Notes: generated by a model from the letters alone, not told the origin. DNA of 64,000 nt from Myxacorys californica WJT36-NPBG1 (GCA_019359315.1 JAHHHO010000009.1:62001-126000); one strand, 5' to 3'; shown: positions 47,046 through 56,180, numbered from the stretch's first letter. Program-made: numbers and translations.

Positions 47046-47731
47046 AGCAACGGCACAGTCGTGAGGCAGGCGTCTAAATCAAGATGCGCCAGTTTCACGT
47101 AGGCCTGGTCGATCGCAGATTTTCCTCGCAAGAATCCGATGCTTGCACCAGGGCAGATAAAATTCAACGTTTCCGGCGTGAATTGATCCAATAGCGATCG
47201 CACGTGACGAATTTGGCGCTTCCAATGAAATGTTTTCGCGGTTCTAAGAGGCGTGGGGTTGCCTTGACGATCGCTCAGCAGATGTCGCCCCGAAAATAGC
47301 ACTCCACCACAAGCATTGAGGTATAAGCAAGATGAGCCTGGAGAATGTCCGGGAGTCCAAAGTGCTCGAGCATCAGAGCTTAGAGCAAATTCTTGCTGAA
47401 ACGGTGTTAGGGCTAACCCTGGCAGCAAGTAGGCTTCCTGTTCTTGAATGAATATTTCACACTGAAAGGCGTGTTGAATCTCGCTCACTTTGCCGATGCC
47501 GCCGCGGTGAGTTAAAAGGAGCGATCGCACGCCACCTTGAGCATGCAAAAACTGCTGATTTGCGTCATCCCAGGCAGGACAATCAATCAGAATGTTTCCC
47601 TCTTTTTCTACAATGAGATAAGCGGTTCCTCCCAGTGTGTCACGATTAGGAGGAAAGGCGTAAATAGTAGTGTGAGGACAGGATGGCTCGACGTCATCCA
47701 GCACACGGCGGGGTTGCTTTAGGGAAGGCAC
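47042..47731 (-). CDS. Metallo-beta-lactamase-fold protein with lost HxHxDH motif
   Basis: A 229-aa protein of the MBL fold: GGTAYLIVEKEGNILIDCP, LLLTHRGGIGK, LWTPGHSPGSSCLYL and GVLFSGRHLLSD. The zinc motif THxHxDH expected after LLLTH is THRGGIGK here, so one His and the Asp/His are gone, although the TPGHSPG His is kept. It may bind a single metal or be catalytically dead. Ferredoxin-type or hydrolase function cannot be claimed. Confidence 0.82.
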   Translation of the reverse strand: MPSLKQPRRVLDDVEPSCPHTTIYAFPPNRDTLGGTAYLIVEKEGNILIDCPAWDDANQQFLHAQGGVRSLLLTHRGGIGKVSEIQHAFQCEIFIQEQEAYLLPGLALTPFQQEFALSSDARALWTPGHSPGSSCLYLNACGGVLFSGRHLLSDRQGNPTPLRTAKTFHWKRQIRHVRSLLDQFTPETLNFICPGASIGFLRGKSAIDQAYVKLAHLDLDACLTTVPLL

Positions 47732-47811
47732 AGCGGCTCAGAAGTATAAAGAATGAAAGGACTGGTGTTTCAATGAGACGATCAAGCTAGAGCGTGAGAG
47801 GTGTAACTAAC

Positions 47812-47902
47812 CTGCCCTCATCCCAACCCTTTTGCCAGAGGAGAAGGGCTTTCAGATACGTTCTGCTTCTCTTCTGTAGGAGAAGGCTAAGGTGAGGGTA
47901 GC
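47812..47902. repeat. REP/MITE-like imperfect hairpin repeat
   Basis: CTGCCCTCATCC at 47812 pairs imperfectly with GGTGAGGGTAG at 47891-47901, and GAGGAGAAGG/TTCTCTTC-type inner pairs occur. This matches the dispersed CCTCACCC...GGGTGAGG repeats common in cyanobacteria. It sits in the 395-base gap between the MBL and S2P genes; nothing else was seen there. Confidence 0.55.
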
Positions 47903-48126
47903 CATAGCAGGCATTCAAGAAAGTCGCACATTGGATTAGATCCTGAGAAGTGCCCTTGCTGATTGTGCCAGATTGTTTCGCAAAGATGTGAAAAGCGTCT
48001 GTTTTAATTGGCTTTGCTATTTCATTCCATCGCTAACTCGTTGATGATATGTTTAAGTTTTTCTAAGGTTCGTGCAGTCTTTTCTAACACGGCGCATGTT
48101 CAGCAAATTCACTGCCTTCTAAGCGC

Positions 48127-49641
48127 ATGATCTGGTTACTGCTACTTGGGTTAATCACCTATTTTGTTGTGCAACGGGTGAGTGGTATCACTCGCACTCC
48201 CATTTGGCTCTTGTGGCTAGTAGCGATGATGCCTGCACTGATCCTGGGAGCGTGGGCGATCGCGCATCGAGGTCAGCGCGTGATGCCAAGGGAACTTGTG
48301 ATCGCGCTGTTCGTTGGCTGCCTGGTGCTCTACGTATTTTTAATTCGATGGGGACGAATTGCAAAGCCTGTGCAAACGCCCCGGAATGATTCTGCCCTTG
48401 ATCCGATCGCTCCGCAACCGTTAAATCTTCCTGAACCAACGCCAGAAATTCAAGCAGAGCAACCGTTGCGTCCCATTACCCAAGATGAAGAAGATCGGCT
48501 GCAAGGGTGTTTTCTATGGTCAATCTATTATTTGCAGCATATTGAATATCGGCCCCAAGCGGTGATCTGTCGGGGCAAGCTCCGGGCGACGCCAGAAATT
48601 GCCTATCGAACGGTTCGGGAGAACATTGAGGCTCAGTTTAGCGATCGCTTCTACGTCGTTTTCCAAGAAGGGCATCGCACCGATCCGTTTTTTGCTCTCG
48701 TTCCCAATCCCTACTCTCAAGTTAAAGAGCCTCAAACCAATCTGTTTTCGTCTGGCGCTAGAAGAAAGCTAATACGTCCTGGCATTGCTTCTGGATTGGC
48801 AGTGGTCACGCTAATTACAACAGTCTTGGCGGGGCTGCAAATGGCAGGTCGCGTGATTTCTAGCCCATTGGTGTTGATCGATGGGTTGCCCTATGCCCTA
48901 CCAGCGATGTCATTTTTTGCCCTGCGGGGAATTGGGCATTTTCTGACGACTCGGAAGTATAAAATTGCTGCCACGTTGCCGTATTTTATTCCCGTAATTC
49001 CATTGTCGTTTTTTCCGCTCGGAACCGTTGGGGCATTCATTCAGATTCGATCGCCGATTCCGGATCGCAAGGCACTGTTTGATGTCGGAGCTGTCGGTGC
49101 GATGCTGGGATTATGTATCAGCATTCCGCTTTTGGCGTGGGGATTGACGCAATCGGAAGTTGTGGGGCTCTCACAACGCGCTGGCATCTTTGACTTCTAC
49201 GCGCTCAATCCTCGGTTCTCGATCGTGTTTTCGCTCTTTAGTAAGCTCGCCTTTGGCAGTGAGTTTGTCGCACAGACAGCCATCAAGCCTCATCCATTTG
49301 CGATCGCGGGCTGGATCGGATTACTGTTCACAGCTTTTAATCTCATGCCAGTCGGACAGCTGGATGGCGGACGCATGATTCACGCTATGTTTGGGCAGCG
49401 CACCGGAGCGTTTATCGGTCAAATTGCGCGTTTTTTGCTGCTGGCGTTCTCGGTTGTGCAGCCTCATCTATTGGTGTGGGCGATTCTCTTGCTGTTGCTG
49501 CCTGCTATGGATGAACCCGCGCTGAATGACGTTACAGAGATCGATAGCTTTCGGGACGCCGTTGGACTGGCATTACTGACGGTCTTGATTTTGATTATTT
49601 TGCCAACTCCCAAATTTCTGATGAACTGGTTGCAAATTTAG
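48127..49641 (+). CDS. Site-2 protease (M50) family protein lacking HExxH
   Basis: A 504-aa polytopic protein of the M50/EGY-like S2P family (length, YKIAATLPYFIPV, TVGAFIQIRSPIPDRKALFD, FNLMPVGQLDGGRMIHAMFG). The HExxH zinc motif expected before the TLPYFIPV segment is replaced by RGIGH (residues 267-271), losing the first His and the catalytic Glu. The downstream Asp of NLMPVGQLDGG (near 413) is kept. It is therefore likely a pseudoprotease, as described for plastid EGY3. The N-terminal 230 residues include two spans and a soluble domain. Confidence 0.9.
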   Translation: MIWLLLLGLITYFVVQRVSGITRTPIWLLWLVAMMPALILGAWAIAHRGQRVMPRELVIALFVGCLVLYVFLIRWGRIAKPVQTPRNDSALDPIAPQPLNLPEPTPEIQAEQPLRPITQDEEDRLQGCFLWSIYYLQHIEYRPQAVICRGKLRATPEIAYRTVRENIEAQFSDRFYVVFQEGHRTDPFFALVPNPYSQVKEPQTNLFSSGARRKLIRPGIASGLAVVTLITTVLAGLQMAGRVISSPLVLIDGLPYALPAMSFFALRGIGHFLTTRKYKIAATLPYFIPVIPLSFFPLGTVGAFIQIRSPIPDRKALFDVGAVGAMLGLCISIPLLAWGLTQSEVVGLSQRAGIFDFYALNPRFSIVFSLFSKLAFGSEFVAQTAIKPHPFAIAGWIGLLFTAFNLMPVGQLDGGRMIHAMFGQRTGAFIGQIARFLLLAFSVVQPHLLVWAILLLLLPAMDEPALNDVTEIDSFRDAVGLALLTVLILIILPTPKFLMNWLQI

Positions 49642-49657
49642 TTGAGCGAAGGATCTC

Positions 49658-50944
49658 ATGACTAAAAAGGCGGGTTCAGCCCAAGACTTGTATGCTCGTT
49701 GTCTGTCGCTGCTAATTTATCGGGAGGTATTTCACGATGAAGTCGGGCAAGCGTTTCTAGCGTTGCTAAAAGCGGCCTCGCAGCAAGATCAGCTAGAGGT
49801 TGTTCAAGCATACGGCGATTGGTTTTCTGCGATCGCTCACACGGGTAAAGGCTGGCAAGACTATCTGCTCAATCGAATGGTAAGTGTCGAAAATGCGTTT
49901 AGTCGAACCATTCAAACCACACCTCCAGAAGCGTTGCCGCCCGCTTTGGTTGATGCGATCGCGCATGATCTGCGAATTTTGCAGCAAATTTACCAGTGTT
50001 CGACGGCTCAGATAGCTCAATGGGTCAGCGATCAGACGCCTGCTTGGTCGGATCATCTCCTCTACCCAAAAACTTCACGGCAAAGGAGAATTGTTCAATT
50101 TAGCACTGACTTAGAGTTGCTGATAGATTGGGCAGCCGCCATTCCTGACTTGGCAGAGTTTTATCAGACCTTTGGAACGGGAATGGTTGCTCAGTACTCG
50201 GCGTTTCGATGGCAGAACGGGCAATTGAACGCGATCGCGCATCCTGATCCGCTCTTAATTGATTCTCTCGTGGGCTACGAAACTCAGCGAGATATGCTGG
50301 TCAAAAACACAGAATTTTTATTGGCTGGGTTGCCTGCGCTACATATTCTGCTATATGGAAGCCGTGGATCAGGGAAATCATCGCTTGTGAAGTCGTTGCT
50401 ACACGAGTATGACAACCTGAGGTTGATCGAAGTTGGCAAATCTGAACTGAAGGATTTGTCTACGATCGTCGAGCAGTTACGCAATCTGCCTCAGAAATTT
50501 ATTATCTTCGTCGATGACTTATCGTTTGAAGAAGATAACGACGCCTATAAAGCGCTAAAAGTTGTATTAGAAGGCAACCTCACCGCAAGACCTCAGAATG
50601 TCGTAGTCTACGCCACCTCCAATCGCCGCCACTTGATTCGAGAATTTTTTGATGAGCGTCCTCGCCCTAAAGACGCCGATGAAATTCACCATTGGGATAC
50701 GGTTCAGGAGAAATTGTCGTTTAGCGATCGCTTTGGGCTAACGCTCACCTTTGAACCTGCGGATCAAACCACCTATCTGAACATCGTTCGCCATCTAGCC
50801 GAGCAAGCCCAGGTTCTAATCAGTTCGGAAGAGTTAGAATTTCAGGCGTTGCAGTGGGCAACACGGCACAACGGGCGATCGGGGAGAACGGCTCGACAGT
50901 TTATTGACTTTCTCAAAGCAGATTTAACGCTGAGTCATTCCTAA
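49658..50944 (+). CDS. DUF815 AAA-type ATPase
   Basis: A 428-aa P-loop ATPase of the DUF815 family. A helical N-terminal part (1-200) precedes LLYGSRGSGKSSLVKSLLHE (Walker A), QKFIIFVDDLSFEEDNDAYK (Walker B) and NVVVYATSNRRHLIREFFDE (sensor 1). TARQFIDFLKADLTL is near the end. The role is unknown; proteins of this family are widespread. It starts 16 bases after the S2P gene and overlaps the menI start by 1 base, so the three form an operon. Confidence 0.92.
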   Translation: MTKKAGSAQDLYARCLSLLIYREVFHDEVGQAFLALLKAASQQDQLEVVQAYGDWFSAIAHTGKGWQDYLLNRMVSVENAFSRTIQTTPPEALPPALVDAIAHDLRILQQIYQCSTAQIAQWVSDQTPAWSDHLLYPKTSRQRRIVQFSTDLELLIDWAAAIPDLAEFYQTFGTGMVAQYSAFRWQNGQLNAIAHPDPLLIDSLVGYETQRDMLVKNTEFLLAGLPALHILLYGSRGSGKSSLVKSLLHEYDNLRLIEVGKSELKDLSTIVEQLRNLPQKFIIFVDDLSFEEDNDAYKALKVVLEGNLTARPQNVVVYATSNRRHLIREFFDERPRPKDADEIHHWDTVQEKLSFSDRFGLTLTFEPADQTTYLNIVRHLAEQAQVLISSEELEFQALQWATRHNGRSGRTARQFIDFLKADLTLSHS

Positions 50945-51369
50945 TGTCTTTTACGTACCCTCGGACAATTCGATTTCAAGAAACCGATGCGGCAGGAGTC
51001 GTCTACTTTGCAAATCTGTTGTCGATTTGTCATGAAGCCTATGAAGCGTCTCTTATCCAGTCAGGCATTGAGGCTCGACGATTTTTTGGCAAAGGTGAAG
51101 TGGCTGTGCCAATTGTTCATGCCAATGTAGATTTTCTAAAGCCGATGTACTGCGGCGATCGCATCTCACTCCAACTCACGCCTACTCAGATGAATGATTC
51201 CACGTTTGAAATTCAATATAACGTGTTCTTTGCGGCTTCAGGGCTGGATGAGAATCGTCTCATGAGTAAAGCTCTAACGCGACATGTTTGTATCGATCCC
51301 CAAACCAAAACTCGAAAAGCCCTTTCCTCTGAGCTTTTAAACTGGTTAGAGCAGACACGTTCTCAATAG
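50944..51369 (+). CDS. menI: 1,4-dihydroxy-2-naphthoyl-CoA hydrolase (hotdog thioesterase)
   Basis: A 141-aa 4HBT-like hotdog thioesterase that releases 1,4-dihydroxy-2-naphthoate for phylloquinone. The active-site segment is RFQETDAAGVVYFANLLSIC with the catalytic Asp in TDAAGVVYF; VDFLKPMYCGDRISL is also typical. The substrate is inferred from the cyanobacterial slr0204-type family, not proved here. The start ATG overlaps the DUF815 stop (TAATG). Confidence 0.85.
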   Translation: MSFTYPRTIRFQETDAAGVVYFANLLSICHEAYEASLIQSGIEARRFFGKGEVAVPIVHANVDFLKPMYCGDRISLQLTPTQMNDSTFEIQYNVFFAASGLDENRLMSKALTRHVCIDPQTKTRKALSSELLNWLEQTRSQ

Positions 51370-51398
51370 ACTAGTCCTCAATAGACTTGAGAGAAGGA

Positions 51399-52064
51399 TC
51401 AGCCGATCAATTTGGAAGTTGTAGGTCTTTGTGCCTGATCTAAAACGGTTCCTACTAGACACGCGCTTGAAAGATTGGCTCCTTCAAGATTCGCATCTTG
51501 TAACTCAGCACAGAGCAGATTTGCGCCTGCCAAGTTTGCACCTGCCAAGTTTGCGCCTTGCAAATCGGCTTCCTCCAAATTAGCTTCACTCAGCACTGCG
51601 CCTTGCAAATCGGCTTGGGATAAATTTGCGCCATGGAGGTTGACACCAGTTAGATTTGCTCCGCGCAAGTCAGCTCCGCGTAAGTCAACCCCTTGAAGAC
51701 TAACGCCAATCAGGTTTGCGCCGCTTAAGAATGCACCCGCTAAGGTGGCACGGGTCAAGTGGGCACGCATGAGATTTGCCCCTCGTAGGTTACTGCCGCG
51801 CAGGTCTGCTTCAGTCAGGTTCGCTTGCATGAGATTTGCCCCGATCAGAGATGAGCGCAGGTCAGCCCCAACAAATTGACATCCAATGAGGTTAGACCCT
51901 TCGAGCGAGGCTCCTGATAGGTTTGCGCCCGACAGGTCTGCCCCCGATAGCCTAGCACCCGCCAAATTAACGCCAGTGAGATCAGCGTTCGATAAATCCT
52001 CATCCTGTAAGTCTACGCCTGCTAACTGTCTAAGCTTACCTGAGCGAATTGCTTGGAGATCCAT
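51399..52064 (-). CDS. Pentapeptide repeat protein
   Basis: A 221-aa protein made of about 35 A(D/N)LxG pentapeptides from residue 20 to 210 (for example LSGADLSGANLSGASLEGSN), forming a right-handed quadrilateral beta-helix. No extra catalytic domain, signal or membrane span was found. Some family members mimic DNA and bind gyrase, but most cyanobacterial ones have no known partner. It converges with menI. Confidence 0.93.
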   Translation of the reverse strand: MDLQAIRSGKLRQLAGVDLQDEDLSNADLTGVNLAGARLSGADLSGANLSGASLEGSNLIGCQFVGADLRSSLIGANLMQANLTEADLRGSNLRGANLMRAHLTRATLAGAFLSGANLIGVSLQGVDLRGADLRGANLTGVNLHGANLSQADLQGAVLSEANLEEADLQGANLAGANLAGANLLCAELQDANLEGANLSSACLVGTVLDQAQRPTTSKLIG

Positions 52065-52107
52065 AAGTCATTGAGGGTGAAGGGATAAGAAGGGGAATGG
52101 GCGAGGC

Positions 52108-53514
52108 TTATGACACGACCTGAGTTGCATCTAAACTGGCTAAGTCCAGCAAATCGTCATCGGAATGAGAATCTAGCAGCCACATGCCAGCCGCAATTTT
52201 TGGCAGATTCACTGAAAGATTCATCCCTTGTTGCATCGCACTGACCAGTAGCGACAGCGCTTCAACGAGTTTTGGATCCCAGCGCTCGTTCGTTTCGGCT
52301 TGACAAGCAGCAAACGCATCGGACAATGCTGTTTCAGTGCGAGCATGATCTTCGCTTGACCGAGCATCCGCGACCCGTTGCTGAAATGCGACTAACAGCC
52401 CTAAAATTCTGGACTCTAACGGAATTTCGTCTCCCGCAAGTCCAGCAGGCAGTCCTTGACCGTTCCACCATTCCGACTCGTGAGTAATAATGGTTGCGAT
52501 CGCTTTCAGTCGCTGCATGGTTCGTAGAATTTGCGCTCCCGGCACGATCGGGCAACTCAACGGCGTAGGCTGGTCATTATTCTGATGACCAAAATTCCCT
52601 GGACTGAGAACGCTATCAGATTGCAAGAAGCCCAACCGATGCAATAGCCCTGCTAACCGTAGTCGATTCATCTGCCACACGGGAAGATCCAATACCTGTC
52701 CCATTGCCTCGGCGAGGGTCGCAACTTCGGCGGCTGCCATTGGATTGCTGATGTCGGTTTGATCGATGAGCTGTGCCAATCGTAAAAAGGCTTGAAGCTC
52801 ATTTGAGACCAAATTGTTATCCAATCCTTCCTGATAACGATCGAGATGCTGTTGACCCGTTTGCAGATAATCGACAACTTTAGAGACGGCGGTATAGACT
52901 TCGTCGCGATCGCGCGTTTGAGCTTCCGCAATAATTGCCTTGACCTGTGACCGCAGGGAGTTGGCGAGGTCGGAGTTGTAGGAATCAATGTGAGCGATCG
53001 CAATCTCGACCGCTTCCCGAACCAGTTCTGCCTCAAACGTCCAGAACCCGTAAAACTTACGCTCTAAATCGTCTTTGGGAACTCCCCGAGCGCCGTAATC
53101 TTCCTCGGAAATCTCCTGACACAGCACCATCGCGGTATAAGTTGGCCCAAAGATCATCAGATGCCATTCTTGCGCGACTGGATCGCTCTTTTCTAGAGCA
53201 ACCAAATCCACATTCGCTTTTTGGCTGGTTGGATGTTCAGCAAAGCCCGTGTCAGGCGATGCCAAGATCGCGACGTGCTGGGCACGATCGGCGAGTTCGG
53301 CATAGCGATCGGCCTCTTCGAGATACCATTTCCCTCGCTGAAAGGCGGTGACGACAAGCGGCGCACTACTGCACGTCAGAATGCAGTCCTCAAGGGCATG
53401 ACACAGCGAAACAAGCGTATTTTTGTAATACACCCCAAAATTTAAGGGACGCTTACCCCCGCCTTCGGTCTGGTGAGCGAGTTTCAGATCTTGCAGAATT
53501 GAGCCTTCCAACAT
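52108..53514 (-). CDS. DICT sensory domain protein with degenerate HD-type domain
   Basis: A 468-aa protein. Residues 1-185 resemble the DICT domain (SILQDLKLAHQTEGGGKRPL near the start, then LVVTAFQRGKWYLEEADRYA). The C-terminal part (about 260-440) resembles an HD/HD-GYP phosphohydrolase: LRLAGLLHRLGFLQSD, IITHESEWWNGQGLPAGLAG and DEIPLESRILGLLVAFQQRV. The HD dyad is HR and the HHE motif is THE, so key metal ligands are missing. It may sense or bind a ligand rather than hydrolyse c-di-GMP. Confidence 0.78.
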   Translation of the reverse strand: MLEGSILQDLKLAHQTEGGGKRPLNFGVYYKNTLVSLCHALEDCILTCSSAPLVVTAFQRGKWYLEEADRYAELADRAQHVAILASPDTGFAEHPTSQKANVDLVALEKSDPVAQEWHLMIFGPTYTAMVLCQEISEEDYGARGVPKDDLERKFYGFWTFEAELVREAVEIAIAHIDSYNSDLANSLRSQVKAIIAEAQTRDRDEVYTAVSKVVDYLQTGQQHLDRYQEGLDNNLVSNELQAFLRLAQLIDQTDISNPMAAAEVATLAEAMGQVLDLPVWQMNRLRLAGLLHRLGFLQSDSVLSPGNFGHQNNDQPTPLSCPIVPGAQILRTMQRLKAIATIITHESEWWNGQGLPAGLAGDEIPLESRILGLLVAFQQRVADARSSEDHARTETALSDAFAACQAETNERWDPKLVEALSLLVSAMQQGMNLSVNLPKIAAGMWLLDSHSDDDLLDLASLDATQVVS

Positions 53515-53565
53515 AAGAGAGATATAGGTAAGAGTTCAAAACGGAAATCTTGGGTCTTGCTAAAT

Positions 53566-55131
53566 CTAAGTGGCACCGACGAGTTCAGCTTTTGCGATCG
53601 GAGCCGTTAAGGCTTCTTCCAAATCAGCTTGCCCTAGTTTTGCTTCTAGAATACGCATCACTTCACGCCCAAAATCATTGGGGTTGCGTTGCCAAGCTTC
53701 TAGGCAAACACGCCCAAAAAATGAACCCAGCGGTTCTGGATTCCACAGCAATTTTCTGACCGTCCACGGTTTCACGTTCATCGGGTCGTATCCGGGCTGA
53801 AGAATATCGTTTTTGAAAGCATACTCTTCCAGATGCGTGTGGGGCTGCAATCCGATGAAGAAAATGGCAGGCTCTACTTTATCTGCCCCAAAGATGCGCT
53901 CTAGCTCACGGTGGTAAGCGATTGTTTGACGAATGGTTTCCGGTCGCTCATCAATTACGTTAAACGAGTAGTTCACCGATACCACATCATTAAATCCAGC
54001 CGCTTTTAGATCGCGGCAGTTCTCTAAAACTGTCCGCAGATTGTACCCCATCCGCATTTTGCGGACAAGCTCTTGGGAACCGCTCGTGATCCCGATTTCA
54101 AAGTAGTTCATCCCCGTCTTGACCATCAGATCGCACAGTTCTGGCGTCAGATTGTCAGCGCGAATATAGGCTGCCCAATGAATATCCTTCATTCCTGCAT
54201 CTAGAACCTTTTGCAGTAGTTCCACTGCGTCGTCAATATATCGTTTTGCTGGAATAAATTGAGCGTCTGTAAACCAAAAATTTCGAATACCGCGATCGTA
54301 GAGTTGCTGCATTTCCTTCACAACTTCATCAGCGGGGTTAATCCGTACTTGCTTGCCTTCAATGACGGTGTAGATACAGTAGCAGCAGTTGTGCGGGCAG
54401 CCGCGTTTTGTCTGTACCCCGATATAAAAGTCTTCTGACTGAAAGTAGTACTCAAAGTCCCTCCAGATCGACTGGATGTAATTGTAGTCGCAGGCGCTTT
54501 TCTCAATTGGTGTCGGAAACTCGTGAATCATGCGATCGCGCGGTTTCGTTTCACCCACAACATAGCAGCGCTCATCTAGAAAACTTTGTCCCCGCAGCAG
54601 CTTCTCTAGTAGCGTCTCCCCTTCACCGACCGAAACGATCGTGCCTTTAGGCAGCGTTCTGCTAATTTGCTCATAGAACACACTAACTGCACCGCCGCCC
54701 ACAACGACTCGCGCTTCAGGACGGTAGCGCTTGGCTCGCTTAACGCCCCGCTTAATCAGGCCTAGATTCCGCCATAGTTCTCCGTAGTACCCTGACGCGA
54801 TGCGAAGCAAACCGAGTGCCCCTCGAATTTTGAGCAGAGGATTACGAGCGTAATAATACTCAAACGTATACTGAAGCGGATTTCCACCCCGACCACCGAC
54901 TGGCGCATAAATTTGAATATCGCGCCAAGAGTAAACCAGCAGCGTCGGCTTAAAGTCGTCAATACAGGCATCGAGTGCCGAGGCATAATCTAACGGCGGA
55001 ATCGTACCCAAATCAAGGATTTGCTGCGCGACGTTTGGAAACTGTTTATGAACGTGGTCGGCAAGATAAACTGCGCCAATCGGGAAGATGGGGTTGCAGG
55101 GTAGGCGAACGTAGAGAATCCGAGTTTCCAT
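53566..55131 (-). CDS. B12-binding/radical-SAM protein, PSII high-light type
   Basis: A 521-aa radical-SAM protein. The N-terminus (1-180) has a cobalamin-binding-like Rossmann region (PIFPIGAVYLADHVHKQFPN, TLLVYSWRDIQIYAP). The radical-SAM domain has the CxxxCxxC cluster in KRGCPHNCCYCIYTVIEG, then GIRNFWFTDAQFIPAKRYID. A C-terminal region holds FFIGLQPHTHLEEYAF. It resembles proteins named photosystem II high light acclimation radical SAM protein. ATG 55131 was chosen over TTG 55167. The substrate is unknown. Confidence 0.85.
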   Translation of the reverse strand: METRILYVRLPCNPIFPIGAVYLADHVHKQFPNVAQQILDLGTIPPLDYASALDACIDDFKPTLLVYSWRDIQIYAPVGGRGGNPLQYTFEYYYARNPLLKIRGALGLLRIASGYYGELWRNLGLIKRGVKRAKRYRPEARVVVGGGAVSVFYEQISRTLPKGTIVSVGEGETLLEKLLRGQSFLDERCYVVGETKPRDRMIHEFPTPIEKSACDYNYIQSIWRDFEYYFQSEDFYIGVQTKRGCPHNCCYCIYTVIEGKQVRINPADEVVKEMQQLYDRGIRNFWFTDAQFIPAKRYIDDAVELLQKVLDAGMKDIHWAAYIRADNLTPELCDLMVKTGMNYFEIGITSGSQELVRKMRMGYNLRTVLENCRDLKAAGFNDVVSVNYSFNVIDERPETIRQTIAYHRELERIFGADKVEPAIFFIGLQPHTHLEEYAFKNDILQPGYDPMNVKPWTVRKLLWNPEPLGSFFGRVCLEAWQRNPNDFGREVMRILEAKLGQADLEEALTAPIAKAELVGAT

Positions 55132-55625
55132 GACAGCGTTACCAAATAAAAATGCTTGCGTCTCCAAACCGCCTAACTTTGGATCGGCAGTTGTAAAGCC
55201 CGCTTGTATCTCACGATTCTGAAAGCTTTTTCACATAACTTTACGATATCATTCACACCAGAACTCTGCATCGTTTTTTGGGAAACTTGCGGCTTTGGAG
55301 GTCGAATTTGGTAGATGGAGGTCTTTCGCACTTGACGCGCAAGGCGTCTGCCGTTCATCGCTTTTTTATTTCTAGATCTCAACAAAGTGTTTTCTAAGCG
55401 GCTTACACCAAATGTAAACAGAAAGCTACATTAGTTGATGCACGAATTCTTAATCTAAATAAACAGAAATCTATCCTCCGATAGGACAAGGCGTACGGCT
55501 CTATCCTGAGAAAGATTTCTGAGTAGGAAAAGCGGTTGGTAATCGTGTTTACAGTTGTCCAAAATCCTAGAGTGTTAGTGTTCGATTACTAACTCACTCC
55601 CTACACAAAAGGTGTCATTTTGATC
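55132..55625. other. Intergenic region between radical-SAM gene and DUF1830 gene
   Basis: About 490 bases between divergent genes, AT-rich. TGTAAAC-type motifs occur near 55413 and 55547 but a full RpaB-type HLR1 direct repeat was not found. A 70-residue frame at 55173-55385 has no support. Otherwise nothing recognised. Confidence 0.4.
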
Positions 55626-55937
55626 ATGGCTCAGATTCTCGACCCAATTCCTTCTGACAGCTCGGATTACGTCGTCTGCTGCTATGTAAATGCAACGAGC
55701 CAAATTCAGATTGCTCGAATTACAAATATCGCAAACTGGTATTTCGAGCGAGTTGTTTTTCCGGGGCAACGGCTGATGTTTGAAGCCCTCCCTGAAGCTC
55801 ATCTAGAGATTCACTCGGGCATGATGGCAAGCGCCATTCTGTCTGATACCATTCCATGCTTGACCTTGTGTTTGCAAAGCGTTCAAGAGATTGAGGCTGA
55901 AGCAGCGTCTTCTACAGTCTTAACCTCTGCCGAGTAA
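55626..55937 (+). CDS. DUF1830 protein
   Basis: A 103-aa cyanobacterial DUF1830 protein: VVCCYVNATSQIQIARITNI, NWYFERVVFPGQRLMFEALP and AHLEIHSGMMASAILSDTIP, followed by CLTL. No signal or membrane span. ATG 55626 is used; TTG 55620, two codons upstream, is better spaced from AAAGG. Function unknown. A terminator-like hairpin lies 168 bases downstream. Confidence 0.9.
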   Translation: MAQILDPIPSDSSDYVVCCYVNATSQIQIARITNIANWYFERVVFPGQRLMFEALPEAHLEIHSGMMASAILSDTIPCLTLCLQSVQEIEAEAASSTVLTSAE

Positions 55938-56104
55938 TGCATAGTTTTGACCCGACAACATTAAGAAAAATTGAATAAAACGCTTGATATTGATCTGTGA
56001 AATGATTAGTGCAAAAGCATCTGTTTCTGTCGCAAAAAAAGCATTCAAGCTATGTAGAAAGAGCAAGTGTTAAGGGCGAAGTAAAGAGCAAGGGTTCAGT
56101 GTGA

Positions 56105-56140
56105 AGAGCAGCCGCGAGGGGAAAGTTGCTGCTCTTTTTT
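56105..56140 (+). terminator. Intrinsic terminator, far downstream of DUF1830
   Basis: AGAGCAGC (56105-56112) pairs with GCTGCTCT (56128-56135) and is followed by a T-run to 56140. It is preceded by a tandem 25-base near-repeat (56058-56082, 56083-56107) containing AAAGAGCAAG. The 168-base distance from DUF1830 leaves room for a 3' UTR or small RNA. Confidence 0.8.
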
Positions 56141-56180
56141 CTAAAACACTAAAATAAGGCTTTGCTTTAGGATTAACATT

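Noticed and set aside
55173-55385. 70-aa basic reverse frame before the radical-SAM gene
   Set aside because: Lies upstream in promoter sequence, with no homology signal and low-complexity basic content.
55400-55430. HLR1/RpaB-type site from TGTAAAC motifs
   Set aside because: Only one good half-site is visible; the second direct-repeat half does not match at the required spacing.
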